From NCBI GenBank assembly GCA_964580675.1, contig CAZOLI010000003.1, forward strand, positions 77,053 through 141,052: 64,000 bases of DNA, given 5' to 3'. The notes below the pieces were generated by a model that did no database searches, was not told where the DNA came from, and saw only the letters and a list, made by a program, of their open reading frames with translations. A program made the position numbers and the translations under genes. Source of the DNA: CAZOLI01 sp964580675 (GTDB lineage: Bacteria > Planctomycetota > MHYJ01 > CAYXQY01). Shown here piece after piece: positions 16,333 to 25,517 of the stretch; position 1 is the first letter of the stretch, and each line of letters starts with the position of its first letter.

Positions 16333-18672
16333 TTAGTCCGCCGGCTCGTTCCCCCTCGTTTCCGGAGATTCATCCAGGGCGGTTTCCCTCCTGGTGTCCT
16401 CCTCTGTCGATTCTTCGTCCCGTCCTTCCTCCAGTCGATCCTCCCCCGAATCCCCCTGCGTGCCGTCCTGTTCCTCCTGTTTTCGGTTACGATCTGTGTC
16501 GCCCTCTTCCCCCACTTCTTCTTCCTCCTCGATTGCGTCCTCCCCGGACGGTTCGTCCGTTTTGTCTTCGGATTTCCACTGCTCGTGCTCCTCTGCTTTT
16601 TCCTCAGATTCTGCTCTCTTTTCTTCTTCCTCCTCCTTTTTCAGCGTTTCCATTTGCTCTCGCTCTCTTTCCCGATGCTCTTCGTACTCGTCCTCCAGTC
16701 CAAAAACATCATAAATTTGTTTTCGCTCAAGTGTCTCCTTCTCAATAAGGGTTTCGGCAAGACGGTCCAGTTGATCCCGATGGTCCTTGATCGTCTGAAC
16801 TGCTTTTTCAAAGCATTCACTCGTAATCCGGGAGATTTCCTCGTCCACTGTCTGCGCCGTTTTCTCACTGTAATCCCGTCCCTGACTCAATTCCTGCCCA
16901 AGGAATACTTCGTCGTCTCCGTTGCCGAGTGCGACGTGACCCACACGATCGCTCATACCGTAAGAGCATACCATTTTCTTGCTTATGTCCTTGGCCTTTT
17001 TCAGGTCATCACCCCCTCCGGTCGTAAAGGTATCAAACTCCAGGTGCTCAACGGCCCGGCCACCAAGAATCACCTGAATTCGGGCAAGCAGATATTCCTT
17101 GGAGTAATTATACTTTTCCTCCTCCGGAATTTGCTGGGTACAGCCGAGGCTTTTGCCCCGTGGAATGATTGTGACTTTAAAGAGAGGATCGGCGTATTCC
17201 GTGAATTGTGCGACAATAGCGTGACCGGCTTCATGATAGGCAACGAGACGTTTTTCCTCCTCCGAGAGAACCATGCCCTCCCGTTCCCGGCCCAGCATGA
17301 TTCGGTCCAGTGCAAATTCAAAATGGGACATCCGAACTTTTGTGTCCTCTTCACGAGCTGCCTTGATGGCGGCTTCGTTTACGACGTTCTCAAGATCGGC
17401 TCCCGAGAAACCCGGGGTTCCCTGAGCGATTTCGTAGAGATCCACATCCTCATCCATCGGCACCCGCTTCACGTGCACGTCGAGAATTTTCTTCCGTTCC
17501 TTCACCGTGGGCATTTCCACGGAAATTTCCCGATCAAACCGGCCCGGTCGGAGGATGGCCGGATCAAGGATGTCCGGACGGTTTGTGGCCCCAATTACCA
17601 CGATGTTGTCCCGTTTTTCGAACCCATCCAGTTCCGAGAGGAGTTGATTCAGGGTCTGCTCCCGCTCATCGTGTCCTCCTCCAACACCGGCTCCCCTTTT
17701 TCGGCCCACGGATTCGAGTTCGTCAATAAAAATAATGCAGGGCGTGTTTTCCTTGGCTGTGTCAAACAGATCCCGAACCCTTGCCGCACCGACCCCCACA
17801 AACATCTCCATAAATGAGGAGCCGGTTAGGCTGAAAAACGGAACGTCGGCTTCCCCCGCAACGGCACGAGCCATGAGGGTCTTTCCCGTACCCGGCGGGC
17901 CGACGAGGAGGACTCCTTTTGGTATTTCTCCTCCCATCTGGTGAAACCGTTCCGGCGATTTCAGGAACGATATGACTTCTTTCATGTCCTCCTTTGCACT
18001 TTCCAGTCCCGCAACGTCCTCGAAACTGGTATCAACCGTTGTTTCTTTGTCAAAAACCTCTCCTTTCATTTTGCCAATATTCATAATGCCACCACCGGCC
18101 TGCCCCCCCATTCGAGAGGAGAGGTAAAACCAGAATATAAGGAGAATGACGACGAGAACGGAGGTCCACAGGAGAAGCTGAATCCACCATGCCGTTCCTT
18201 CACCACCAAGGTTCATCTGTTCGGGCCGGCCGTAGATCAAGTTGGCATAATCAATGGTGGGCTGAAGGTTCTGGTCCTGTTCGCTGGGCAGCTTTAACTG
18301 GAAATGAGAAACCTTTTTCGAGGTACCATCCTCCGTGGAGATGCTCGGCAAATTCCCTTCCTTGGACTCGCTGAATATTGGTTCCACGTTTTTGTTGTTT
18401 TCAATGGCATCCTTTAACCGCTGAAACGAGGGATTCTCAACTCGCTCGCCGTCGATCCGGACGGCTTCCACCTTGTTCTGGGCAAACTTACCGCGAAGGT
18501 CCTCACCTTCCATCTCCAGTTTCTCCACACGTCCTTCCCGAAGTAGGGATTTAAACTTCTGGTAACCGATCTCAACATGGTCGGGAGATTGAGTAAGGAC
18601 CTGTGTGAGGATCAGAATAAGTGCCGCAATCCCTATGATCCACAGCAGCAAATTTCTTGCTTCTTTTTTCAT
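16333..18672 (-). CDS. ftsH: ATP-dependent zinc metalloprotease FtsH with long acidic tail
   Basis: 779 residues, longer than the usual ~640. TM1 lies at ~9-28, a periplasmic domain follows, and TM2 at ~162-184. AAA+ module: Walker A GPPGTGKT 258-265, pore motif FVGVGAAR, Walker B IIFIDELE, SRH ATNRPDILDPAILRPGRFD. The zinc site is HEAGH at 480-484. It degrades membrane and regulatory proteins at the inner membrane. The last ~120 residues are extremely Glu/Asp-rich and low-complexity, not part of the normal fold. It is apparently monocistronic. Confidence 0.97.
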   Translation of the reverse strand: MKKEARNLLLWIIGIAALILILTQVLTQSPDHVEIGYQKFKSLLREGRVEKLEMEGEDLRGKFAQNKVEAVRIDGERVENPSFQRLKDAIENNKNVEPIFSESKEGNLPSISTEDGTSKKVSHFQLKLPSEQDQNLQPTIDYANLIYGRPEQMNLGGEGTAWWIQLLLWTSVLVVILLIFWFYLSSRMGGQAGGGIMNIGKMKGEVFDKETTVDTSFEDVAGLESAKEDMKEVISFLKSPERFHQMGGEIPKGVLLVGPPGTGKTLMARAVAGEADVPFFSLTGSSFMEMFVGVGAARVRDLFDTAKENTPCIIFIDELESVGRKRGAGVGGGHDEREQTLNQLLSELDGFEKRDNIVVIGATNRPDILDPAILRPGRFDREISVEMPTVKERKKILDVHVKRVPMDEDVDLYEIAQGTPGFSGADLENVVNEAAIKAAREEDTKVRMSHFEFALDRIMLGREREGMVLSEEEKRLVAYHEAGHAIVAQFTEYADPLFKVTIIPRGKSLGCTQQIPEEEKYNYSKEYLLARIQVILGGRAVEHLEFDTFTTGGGDDLKKAKDISKKMVCSYGMSDRVGHVALGNGDDEVFLGQELSQGRDYSEKTAQTVDEEISRITSECFEKAVQTIKDHRDQLDRLAETLIEKETLERKQIYDVFGLEDEYEEHREREREQMETLKKEEEEEKRAESEEKAEEHEQWKSEDKTDEPSGEDAIEEEEEVGEEGDTDRNRKQEEQDGTQGDSGEDRLEEGRDEESTEEDTRRETALDESPETRGNEPAD

Positions 18673-19073
18673 CCGTTCGTTCCGTTAAAAAACAAGATAA
18701 CGTACTCCGATGTGGAGCCGGTCACACATAAATAAAACGTCCGCACGGTTCGAACCAACTTATAAGGATCCGTTACAGCTTCTCGATAACAAGTGATCGG
18801 CTTGACGGGTGAATGTTTCCTTCAGTTCGATCATCGAACGGAATGCTGACCGGCAATCACGAGAATATGAGTGGGCTCCCCTAATTTTAACCCATTTCCC
18901 GCCTAATTTTTCCGCCGGGATATCGACAGCTCAATACCCCGGAGCACTACTCCCCCCCAATATAATCTTTTTGTATACAGTTCCGTACATCATAATCATT
19001 TAACACTCATTTTTCAATACCGGATTTCCGGACCTCAGCCCCCCGAACCCGTTCCCCCAAACACAAACCCGGA
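18673..19073. other. Intergenic region upstream of ftsH
   Basis: 401 bases between the ftsH start and the end of the diacylglycerol-kinase-family gene. It must carry the ftsH promoter (minus strand); I see no good TTGAAW/TATAAT pair, so another sigma factor is possible. A small inverted repeat, GTTCGA-TCA-TCGAAC (18825-18839), could be an operator. No ORF or RNA gene is seen. Confidence 0.4.
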
Positions 19074-19970
19074 TTACTCATAAACGTAGCAGGAAGATGC
19101 CTCCGGCGTTACGACGGGAACCGCCGCGGGATGGACCGTGGCCTCCGCCGAACCGTTTTCAAACGGATCCCCATCCAGCTGGACGTTTCCCCGATCCCCC
19201 GGCATCACCTCCACTCTTCGACTGCGCCTGGTATGAAAATGGGGATGGAATTGTGGAATGCCAAGAGCCCCTGCTGTCAGAAGAGAAATTACAGTTCCAA
19301 GATCGCGTTTTGACAGCCACGACACGTTAAGCAACCCATCTTTGGGATTTGCATCGGGACTAAAAACGATCGGTCCTCCGTAATTGCGCACATTTGCAAT
19401 CTGGACGAATCCGGCATCCTCCACGGACGTTCCGTCTTCAAATGAAATTTTAACGGAAGGAGGGGACGTTGCGAACAGTTCCTGCAATCCATCGGAAACG
19501 TAATACGGCATGTTTCGAGGCCCTTCCCGCCGGCTGTGGAACCGGTGAACGACCGAACCATCAAAGCCGACGCCCACCATAAGGAGGAACCGCCTGCTCC
19601 CAAATTTCCCCACGTCGTACCATCTGACGCGATCGCTCGTCGCCAGGTTTAGCCAATCCCGAACCCCTGGCAGCACACCTATCTCCCCGGCCATCACATT
19701 ACCGGTTCCCGCTGGATAAATCAGAATTTCCGGTGGATCACTCAGGGATATGCCGTTGACTACTTCATTTACAGTACCATCCCCTCCCACAATTAACAGG
19801 CGGTGTGCCGGAGAAAGACGGGCGGCCATTGACTGCGCGTCCCCCGGTTCGTCCGTCAGATGGTTTCGGACCCTGTGTCCTTTCCGTTCAAGGCCCCCGG
19901 TCAGCCGATCCGCAATCTCTTCCCCTTTCCCTCGTCCCGAGACGGGATTGGTGATCATCTCAAACTTCAT
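19074..19970 (-). CDS. Diacylglycerol kinase family protein (DagK/YegS-like)
   Basis: 298 residues from ATG 19970, chosen because the family fold begins at KFEMITNPVSGRGKG; the frame can also open at 20006. Catalytic-domain motifs are NPVSG, VGGDGTVNEVVNG and the PAGTGN loop, followed by the beta-sandwich domain with VGVGFDG and ending in LDGDPF. Members phosphorylate diacylglycerol, sphingosine-like bases or undecaprenol-type lipids with ATP at the membrane; which one cannot be told here. It is divergent from the GT2/deacetylase pair. Confidence 0.88.
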   Translation of the reverse strand: MKFEMITNPVSGRGKGEEIADRLTGGLERKGHRVRNHLTDEPGDAQSMAARLSPAHRLLIVGGDGTVNEVVNGISLSDPPEILIYPAGTGNVMAGEIGVLPGVRDWLNLATSDRVRWYDVGKFGSRRFLLMVGVGFDGSVVHRFHSRREGPRNMPYYVSDGLQELFATSPPSVKISFEDGTSVEDAGFVQIANVRNYGGPIVFSPDANPKDGLLNVSWLSKRDLGTVISLLTAGALGIPQFHPHFHTRRSRRVEVMPGDRGNVQLDGDPFENGSAEATVHPAAVPVVTPEASSCYVYE

Positions 19971-20247
19971 TACAGCCGCCCACAATGAACCAGGATCACT
20001 GTGCATAAAATTTCCGAATCTGTATCTTCTTATACTAACACATTAAAAAAGACGGCCGAGGAATTTCCATGAAACAAACGGGACAAACCGAACGAATTTC
20101 CGCCGAACATCAGCGTTCCCGGACACATCCATTTTCTTTATTCTATGAAATAACCGCCGCCGGCAATAAAATAAACAGTTCGATTTTTTCATTCGCATTT
20201 CCGGTTCACCGAAAAGGGATATTTGAACCACCAACGAAACAACCTCC

Positions 20248-20937
20248 ATGGCCCCTGAACAGATCCTTGTATTAATTCCGGCGTATAATGAAGAAGAGCG
20301 TATTGGGGACGTGATTCGAAAAACCAGGCGATTTACCAACCAGATCTGTGTAATTGATGATGGGTCGGGGGATCAGACCGGGACCATTGCACACAGAGAA
20401 GGGGCGACCGTGCTTGGTCACCAGGACAACCGGGGCAAAGGAGCCGCCATTTCGAGCGGGTTCCGATATTTTCTTCGTGGAACCTGGTCCATTGCAATAA
20501 CCCTCGATGCAGACGGTCAGCATGACCCCGACTGCATCCCTGAATTGTTGAACGTTTATCACCGCAAAAACCTGGATTTATTACTTGCAAGCCGGTATTC
20601 AAAACTGGACCGTCTCTCCGCTCTTCGCCGCATCACGAACCGGGTCGGGTCCTTTTTCATTTCTATAGCGGCCGGTCGGGCATTTCTCGACACACAGACC
20701 GGTTACCGGGTGATCAGCGAACAGCTCATTCGAAACCTCGACCTCCGGGGAGAACGATTCGACTACGAATCCGAAATGATCATTGAGGCGGCGCGTAACG
20801 GATATCGCATCGGTGAGCACGACGTGGGGATGCTCCGGGGAGAGGGAACCCACACAAAGTGGCACCCCGTTCTGGATTCGTACCGCTTTATCCGACTTCT
20901 CCTTCATTATTACACCGGTAAAACAGCGCCGCCATGA
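20248..20937 (+). CDS. Glycosyltransferase family 2, polyprenyl-phosphate type
   Basis: 229 residues, a single GT-A domain. LVLIPAYNEEERI at the start, nucleotide-binding DDGSGDQT near 39, the metal-binding DADGQHDP (~93-100), and acceptor motifs QTGYRVIS and RFDYESEM. It resembles dolichol/polyprenyl-phosphate sugar transferases without TM segments. It presumably adds a sugar to a lipid carrier or a growing glycan on the cytoplasmic side. The stop overlaps the deacetylase start (ATGA). No Shine-Dalgarno sequence is visible. Confidence 0.88.
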   Translation: MAPEQILVLIPAYNEEERIGDVIRKTRRFTNQICVIDDGSGDQTGTIAHREGATVLGHQDNRGKGAAISSGFRYFLRGTWSIAITLDADGQHDPDCIPELLNVYHRKNLDLLLASRYSKLDRLSALRRITNRVGSFFISIAAGRAFLDTQTGYRVISEQLIRNLDLRGERFDYESEMIIEAARNGYRIGEHDVGMLRGEGTHTKWHPVLDSYRFIRLLLHYYTGKTAPP

Positions 20938-21779
20938 AGAACTTTCTCACCGTGGACCTCGAATACTGGTTTGACGTCCTCGAGGTAAGCGCCGGGTTCC
21001 GTAACAAACTGGCGGCACGGTACGGAGACCGGCTGGCCCCCTCTCTGGAACCACTTCTGTCGCTTCTGGACGAACGAGACACCCGTGCCACTTTCTTTGT
21101 CGTCGGCGAACTTGCACGAAAACATCCTTCCTGGATCCGAGAAATACACCGAAAGGGACACGCGGTGGCACTGCACGGAAACCAGCACCGGAGTCTGACC
21201 GGTCGTCCACCGGAGGACGTGAAGCGCGAACTGAAAACGGGTTTGGACACACTTTCAGAAATTCTTGAGGAGGAACCCCTCGGGTTCCGAGCCCCCGGCT
21301 GGTCCATCGATACAAACGCACGAGATCATCTTCCTGCCGTCGCGAAGTGCGGCTTTGTCTATGACAGTAGCATTCATCCCGCGGGATACCGGCACATCTT
21401 TCGGTCCTCGCCGGTCTCAAACCCGATTAAAATCTCTATTCGTGGAGAGGAACTTTATGAATTTTCGCCCACCTCTGTGTTTCAAGGTTGTTCGGGGCCC
21501 GCACTGGCGGCCGGATGGAGTTTTCGCTACACCCCGGAATGGTGGATCCACCGTCGAATTAGATCCCTGAACAACCGTGGGCAACCGGCCATTGTCAGCA
21601 TTCATAACTGGGATTTTGATCAAAATCAGCCCCGTATTAACTGGCCTTTTCCGGTACAGCATGGTCGCAAAACCCGTATTACTCAGGTTCCCGGTCGCCT
21701 TGAGAAACTACTCACCGAATTTCACTTCACCCCCGTAGAAGACAGTATAAACGCGAAAAAAGCTAAAAATACCCCATAA
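20934..21779 (+). CDS. Polysaccharide deacetylase (NodB homology, XrtA-associated type)
   Basis: 281 residues. NodB motifs: TVDLEYWFD (catalytic base/metal Asp), RATFFVVGE, the zinc region ALHGNQHRS, GFRAPGWS and YDSSIHP. The opening 'TVDxExWF' and the C-terminal RYTPEWWIHRRIRSL segment resemble polysaccharide deacetylases linked to exosortase (PEP-CTERM) exopolysaccharide loci; no exosortase is in this window. No signal peptide is seen, so it may act on lipid-linked glycan in the cytoplasm. It is coupled to the upstream GT2 by ATGA overlap. Confidence 0.87.
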   Translation: MKNFLTVDLEYWFDVLEVSAGFRNKLAARYGDRLAPSLEPLLSLLDERDTRATFFVVGELARKHPSWIREIHRKGHAVALHGNQHRSLTGRPPEDVKRELKTGLDTLSEILEEEPLGFRAPGWSIDTNARDHLPAVAKCGFVYDSSIHPAGYRHIFRSSPVSNPIKISIRGEELYEFSPTSVFQGCSGPALAAGWSFRYTPEWWIHRRIRSLNNRGQPAIVSIHNWDFDQNQPRINWPFPVQHGRKTRITQVPGRLEKLLTEFHFTPVEDSINAKKAKNTP

Positions 21780-21830
21780 AAACAGGCATATAGCAGGTTT
21801 ACGGAAGAGCTCCACGACCGGTGATAGGGG

Positions 21831-21859
21831 TTGAATTCCCGTCATTCATTCGTTAGGAT
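21831..21859 (+). promoter_or_regulatory. Probable promoter of frr (and tRNA-Glu)
   Basis: TTGAAT (21831-21836), 17-base spacer, TAGGAT (21854-21859). Expected start near 21866, about 80 bases before the frr ATG. Confidence 0.55.
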
Positions 21860-21946
21860 GTTCTGGTTCTGACGATGGGCGATTCTCATAAATGTCCGAG
21901 AAACCCGACAGAAAAGGAATCGATAATTTTTCGCCGGGAGTGTCCC

Positions 21947-22504
21947 ATGTTGCAGTTAATACTGGACGAAGCAGAAGAAAAAATGGATAAAGCGGTAAAT
22001 GTGTACCGCGACGAACTCAAGGGACTGCGCACGGGACAGGCAACGCCCGGCCTCGTGGAAAACATCACCGTGGATTACCATGGTTCCAACACGCCCTTAA
22101 ACGAACTGGCCTCGATAGCGGTTCCGGACGCGAGAATGATCATGATCAAGCCGTTCGACCCGGGAAGTTTAAAGGACATCGAAAAAGCCATCATCAAGTC
22201 GGACCTCGGCATCACGCCCGACAATGACGGGAAAGTCATTCGATTAAAAATACCAAAATTAAGCGAAGAACGCCGGGAGAAATTAACAAAACGGGCCAAA
22301 GAACTTGCGGAGGAATCAAAGGTTTCCATTCGAAACATACGACGCGACGCCATACAGGACATCGAGGAACTGGAGGAAGAAGGGGAGATTTCGGAGGATG
22401 CCCGGTACCGCGCGGAAGACGACGTTCAGGAATTAACGGACGAACATATTGACCAGATTGAGGAAATGCTCGAACAAAAGAAAGAACAGATCATGGAAGT
22501 GTAA
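21947..22504 (+). CDS. frr: Ribosome recycling factor
   Basis: 185 residues from ATG 21947, exactly the family length. GGGAG lies 6 bases upstream (21936-21940). The frame is open further upstream to 21875 but that extension is unsupported. RRF splits post-termination ribosomes with EF-G. Recognisable segments are KMDKAVNVYRDELKGLRTGQ, the hinge region TPLNELASIAVPDAR and the C-terminal three-helix bundle (RNIRRDAIQ, DDVQELTDEHI). It is followed by tRNA-Glu and thiI, an all-translation neighbourhood. Confidence 0.97.
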   Translation: MLQLILDEAEEKMDKAVNVYRDELKGLRTGQATPGLVENITVDYHGSNTPLNELASIAVPDARMIMIKPFDPGSLKDIEKAIIKSDLGITPDNDGKVIRLKIPKLSEERREKLTKRAKELAEESKVSIRNIRRDAIQDIEELEEEGEISEDARYRAEDDVQELTDEHIDQIEEMLEQKKEQIMEV

Positions 22505-22566
22505 CGGTTCACCGTCGTCATGTTTGAGCGGTCGGCGGATCACGTCGAACGCTCGATCATAACGAC

Positions 22567-22641
22567 GGGGCTGTCGTCTAGCCAGGTCTAGGACACTGGG
22601 CTTTCAATCCAGCGACGCCGGTTCAAATCCGGTCGGCCCCA
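22567..22641 (+). tRNA. tRNA-Glu(TTC)
   Basis: 75 bases. The acceptor stem pairs GGGGCTG with CGGCCCC (one T-G pair). The anticodon arm is CTGGG-CTTTCAA-TCCAG, giving anticodon TTC. The T arm is CCGG-TTCAAAT-CCGG. U8, the ThiI target, is present. CCA is not encoded. Confidence 0.95.
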
Positions 22642-22726
22642 TCATACTCCGGAACCTTTCACTCCCCGCAGGTACCGTCTTCACGATTTTTTTACTCTCT
22701 CTGCCCAATTCAACTCCCGGGGTGAA

Positions 22727-23911
22727 ATGACCCAGAACCAGGAACGACTGCAATCCGGCGAACGTGTCCTTCTTATTCATTATGGTGAAATCGGGTTAAA
22801 ATCGGGAAACCGGCGCCGGTTTGAGAAAAAACTGCAGAGCAACATCAAGGCGACGCTTCCCGACGAAGGGGAATACCAGGTGCTCCGCCTTCGAGGACGG
22901 ATCGTGGTCCGAACCGGAGACCGGGAACCGGAGGATCTCCTTGAACCCATTACCTTCATACCGGGTATCGTTTCCGTCTCCCCGGCGGTGGTGTCCCGGA
23001 CGGACTACGACGACATGGAGGAAAAAGGAAAAAAAATCGCACGGGACGCATCATTTGAAACCTTCTCCATCCGGGCCAGCAGGGCGCACAAAGAATTCCA
23101 CCTGACGTCTCAGGAGATCAACGAAAAACTTGGGGACGTGGTTCGGATTCAATCCGGGGCCGACGTGGACCTTGACCATCCTGAATGGACGCTATACCTG
23201 GAAGTCCTGCAGAAACGAACATTTCTTTACGCGGATGAGAAACGCGGTGTTGGAGGGCTCCCGGTGAGTTCATCGGGACGCCTTTTGTCCCTTCTCAGCG
23301 GCGGCATCGATTCACCGGTCTCTTCGTACCTGATGATGAAACGGGGATGCCGGCTTGGCTTTGTCCATTTTCACAGTTTTCCGCTGACGGACCGTGGAGG
23401 CCAGGAAAAAGCAGAGGAACTCGTCCGGTCGTTGAACAGGTTCCAGAACACGAGCAGGCTATTCCTGGTTCCATTTGCCGATTGTCAGAGAGAAATCGTG
23501 GCCTCCTGCCCCGCCAACCTCCGCATAATTCTATACCGCCGTTTTATGATGCGGATCAGCGAGAGACTGGCGGAAAAGAAAGACTATCTGGGTCTGGTCA
23601 GTGGCGAAAACCTCGGCCAGGTCTCCTCCCAGACCCTTACCAATCTACACACAATTGAGTCCGTTCTTGAAAAATCTCTGTTCCGGCCTCTCATGGGATT
23701 CGACAAACAGGAGATCGTTGACCTTGCACGTGAAATCAACACGTACGAAACGTCGATTAAACCCCACCAGGATTGCTGCAGTTACCTGATGCCCGAACAG
23801 CCCGCAACCGGATCCTCCCCCCGGGAATTACGGGAGGCCGAATCCGAATTATCCATCGATCAGCTTGTTGAAGACACCGTCGATCAAACGGAAACACGTG
23901 TTTTTCGTTGA
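22727..23911 (+). CDS. thiI: tRNA 4-thiouridine synthetase ThiI
   Basis: 394 residues, the short form without a C-terminal rhodanese domain. An N-terminal ferredoxin-like/THUMP region (HYGEIGLKSGNRRRFEKKL, ~20-165) binds tRNA. The PP-loop ATPase domain has LLSGGIDSPVSSYLMMKRG near 190 and ends with GENLGQVSSQTL. ThiI adenylates U8 of tRNA and inserts sulfur; short forms need an external sulfur carrier, and may or may not serve thiamin synthesis. It lies 85 bases downstream of tRNA-Glu. A GGGGTGA-like purine run sits directly before the ATG. Confidence 0.95.
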   Translation: MTQNQERLQSGERVLLIHYGEIGLKSGNRRRFEKKLQSNIKATLPDEGEYQVLRLRGRIVVRTGDREPEDLLEPITFIPGIVSVSPAVVSRTDYDDMEEKGKKIARDASFETFSIRASRAHKEFHLTSQEINEKLGDVVRIQSGADVDLDHPEWTLYLEVLQKRTFLYADEKRGVGGLPVSSSGRLLSLLSGGIDSPVSSYLMMKRGCRLGFVHFHSFPLTDRGGQEKAEELVRSLNRFQNTSRLFLVPFADCQREIVASCPANLRIILYRRFMMRISERLAEKKDYLGLVSGENLGQVSSQTLTNLHTIESVLEKSLFRPLMGFDKQEIVDLAREINTYETSIKPHQDCCSYLMPEQPATGSSPRELREAESELSIDQLVEDTVDQTETRVFR

Positions 23912-23936
23912 TAAAAACACCGGCATCTGTTACAAA
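23908..23936 (+). promoter_or_regulatory. Possible promoter of the first TlpA-like gene
   Basis: TTGATA (23908-23913), 17-base spacer, TACAAA (23931-23936). It overlaps the thiI stop and lies about 120 bases before the ATG at 24057. Confidence 0.45.
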
Positions 23937-24056
23937 TAGGTTATTCTATTGGCACCGATCGAGGCGTTTGGCATGAAATAAAAACCCGATTGGGTTCGTT
24001 CTTTATCCACGTTACTGCTTGCCGACCTTTCCTCACACAATTTTTTCAGAGAAATC

Positions 24057-25322
24057 ATGAGAAAACATCGTTGCGTCGCAATACTCACAGCTCTGGTGTT
24101 CCTTTTCTCCTCCGTTGCTCTCCTCCCGGGCCAGAACGACGAAAAACAGGAGAACGAAGACGGAGGCATGACGGCTGAAAAACTCATCGATCAACTCATT
24201 GACAAACGGGACAAGACCAAGGACATACACGTAAAAGCCAGCGAAAACTGGGATATAAAGGACCAGGATCAATCCTTCACCTTTGAATTTTCCGGAAAAA
24301 TGAATCTGCCCGACGAAAAATTAAACTTCAAGCTGTCCCGGGACGGAAACGTTAGTAGCCAGACGGTTTCCGACGGAAACGCGGTATGGGAACTGAAAAC
24401 CAACCGTCGGACAAGGAAACTGGAATGGGAAAAAGCAAATCTCACAAAATTATACCGTCACGCCTTATTCAATCAACAGGCTGCCGGATTTCACCCGTTC
24501 GAGCTCCTGATGTTCGGCCGTTTCTCAAAGATCGCACCCGGCGGAACCCTAGAGGTACTGAAAAAGAAGGACCTGGAGTTAACGGAAGAGGAAAACCAAT
24601 ACACCCTCAAGGGATCATACAGCACGGACCGGACCGACATCGATTTTTCAGTGACGGTGAAGAAAGATTCACTGAAACCCGTCAGCCGAGAAGGGTCGTT
24701 TGATATTACCACCCGCCGAGGGAAAACAACCGTAAATTTCGATACCACATACAAAACGGTTAATCAAAATCCGTCCTTTGACGAAAAAACCTTTAACTTC
24801 ACGCCTCCAGAAGACGCATCGGAAACGTCCTCGCCCAAAAAACTCCTGGGGAAAAAAATGGAAGGCCTCAAGATGGACAACATCAAATCCGGGGAAACCA
24901 CGTCTCTCTCGGACTACGAGGGAAAAGTAATTCTATTGAACGTCTGGAGAACCTGGTGTCCTCCCTGCAAAAAGGAAATCCCTGATCTGATTAAATTACA
25001 CAACAAATACAAAGATCAAGGTTTTTCCGTTGTCGGAACGGCGAATGACCAGAAGGAATCCAAGAAAGACGTCACAAACTACATGGAGAAAAAGGAAATT
25101 CCATATCCTGTTTTAGACGAAAAAACGGGATCCAAGCCCGAAATCTACAATGAGCTTCGCGGGGTTCCGACGTCCTTTATCATCGACCGGGAAGGAACGG
25201 TTCAATACATCATAACGGGAGCAAGGGATTTCGAACAGTTCGAGGAATTCGTGTCCCTCCTCCTCGATCAAGAACCAAAGAAGGATAACGAAGAGGACAA
25301 CAAAGAGGGAGCGAAAAAATAA
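24057..25322 (+). CDS. Periplasmic LolA-like/TlpA thioredoxin fusion protein 1
   Basis: 421 residues. Signal peptide 1-25 (AILTALVFLFSSVALLPGQ). Residues ~40-250 form a beta-rich domain of LolA/outer-membrane-carrier type (VSDGNAVWELKTNRRT; GSFDITTRRGKTTVNFDT). Residues ~265-405 are a TlpA/ResA-like thioredoxin with active site CPPC at 301-304 and the cis-Pro segment RGVPTSFIIDREG. The tail is Lys/Glu-rich. It is probably an exported disulfide reductase with a lipid- or protein-binding front domain. A related gene follows 195 bases downstream. A small hairpin (AGGTCT/AGACCT) sits just after the stop. Confidence 0.85.
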   Translation: MRKHRCVAILTALVFLFSSVALLPGQNDEKQENEDGGMTAEKLIDQLIDKRDKTKDIHVKASENWDIKDQDQSFTFEFSGKMNLPDEKLNFKLSRDGNVSSQTVSDGNAVWELKTNRRTRKLEWEKANLTKLYRHALFNQQAAGFHPFELLMFGRFSKIAPGGTLEVLKKKDLELTEEENQYTLKGSYSTDRTDIDFSVTVKKDSLKPVSREGSFDITTRRGKTTVNFDTTYKTVNQNPSFDEKTFNFTPPEDASETSSPKKLLGKKMEGLKMDNIKSGETTSLSDYEGKVILLNVWRTWCPPCKKEIPDLIKLHNKYKDQGFSVVGTANDQKESKKDVTNYMEKKEIPYPVLDEKTGSKPEIYNELRGVPTSFIIDREGTVQYIITGARDFEQFEEFVSLLLDQEPKKDNEEDNKEGAKK

Positions 25323-25517
25323 AGGTCTTATTACCAGACCTGCTCGGCCGAATTGTTCCTGTGCCCGGTGTTCGCCGGGAATTGTATAGCCAATATCCCG
25401 TAAACTGATCCAACCATGACCGGTTTCAAATAAAGGAGAAACCATTTTGTCGGAACGGGTCCGATCAACACACATTCGTTTATTCCAAACCTGATTTTAA
25501 AAAGAAGTCACAACGGC

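Noticed and set aside
16585..17817. 410-codon plus-strand open frame across ftsH
   Set aside because: Antisense shadow of the highly conserved FtsH AAA+ and protease domains; its translation matches nothing recognisable.
23725..23740. Other CACGTG-containing sequences (e.g. in thiI, and 60303) as parS
   Set aside because: They lack the flanking TTT/AAA symmetry of the two sites after parB.
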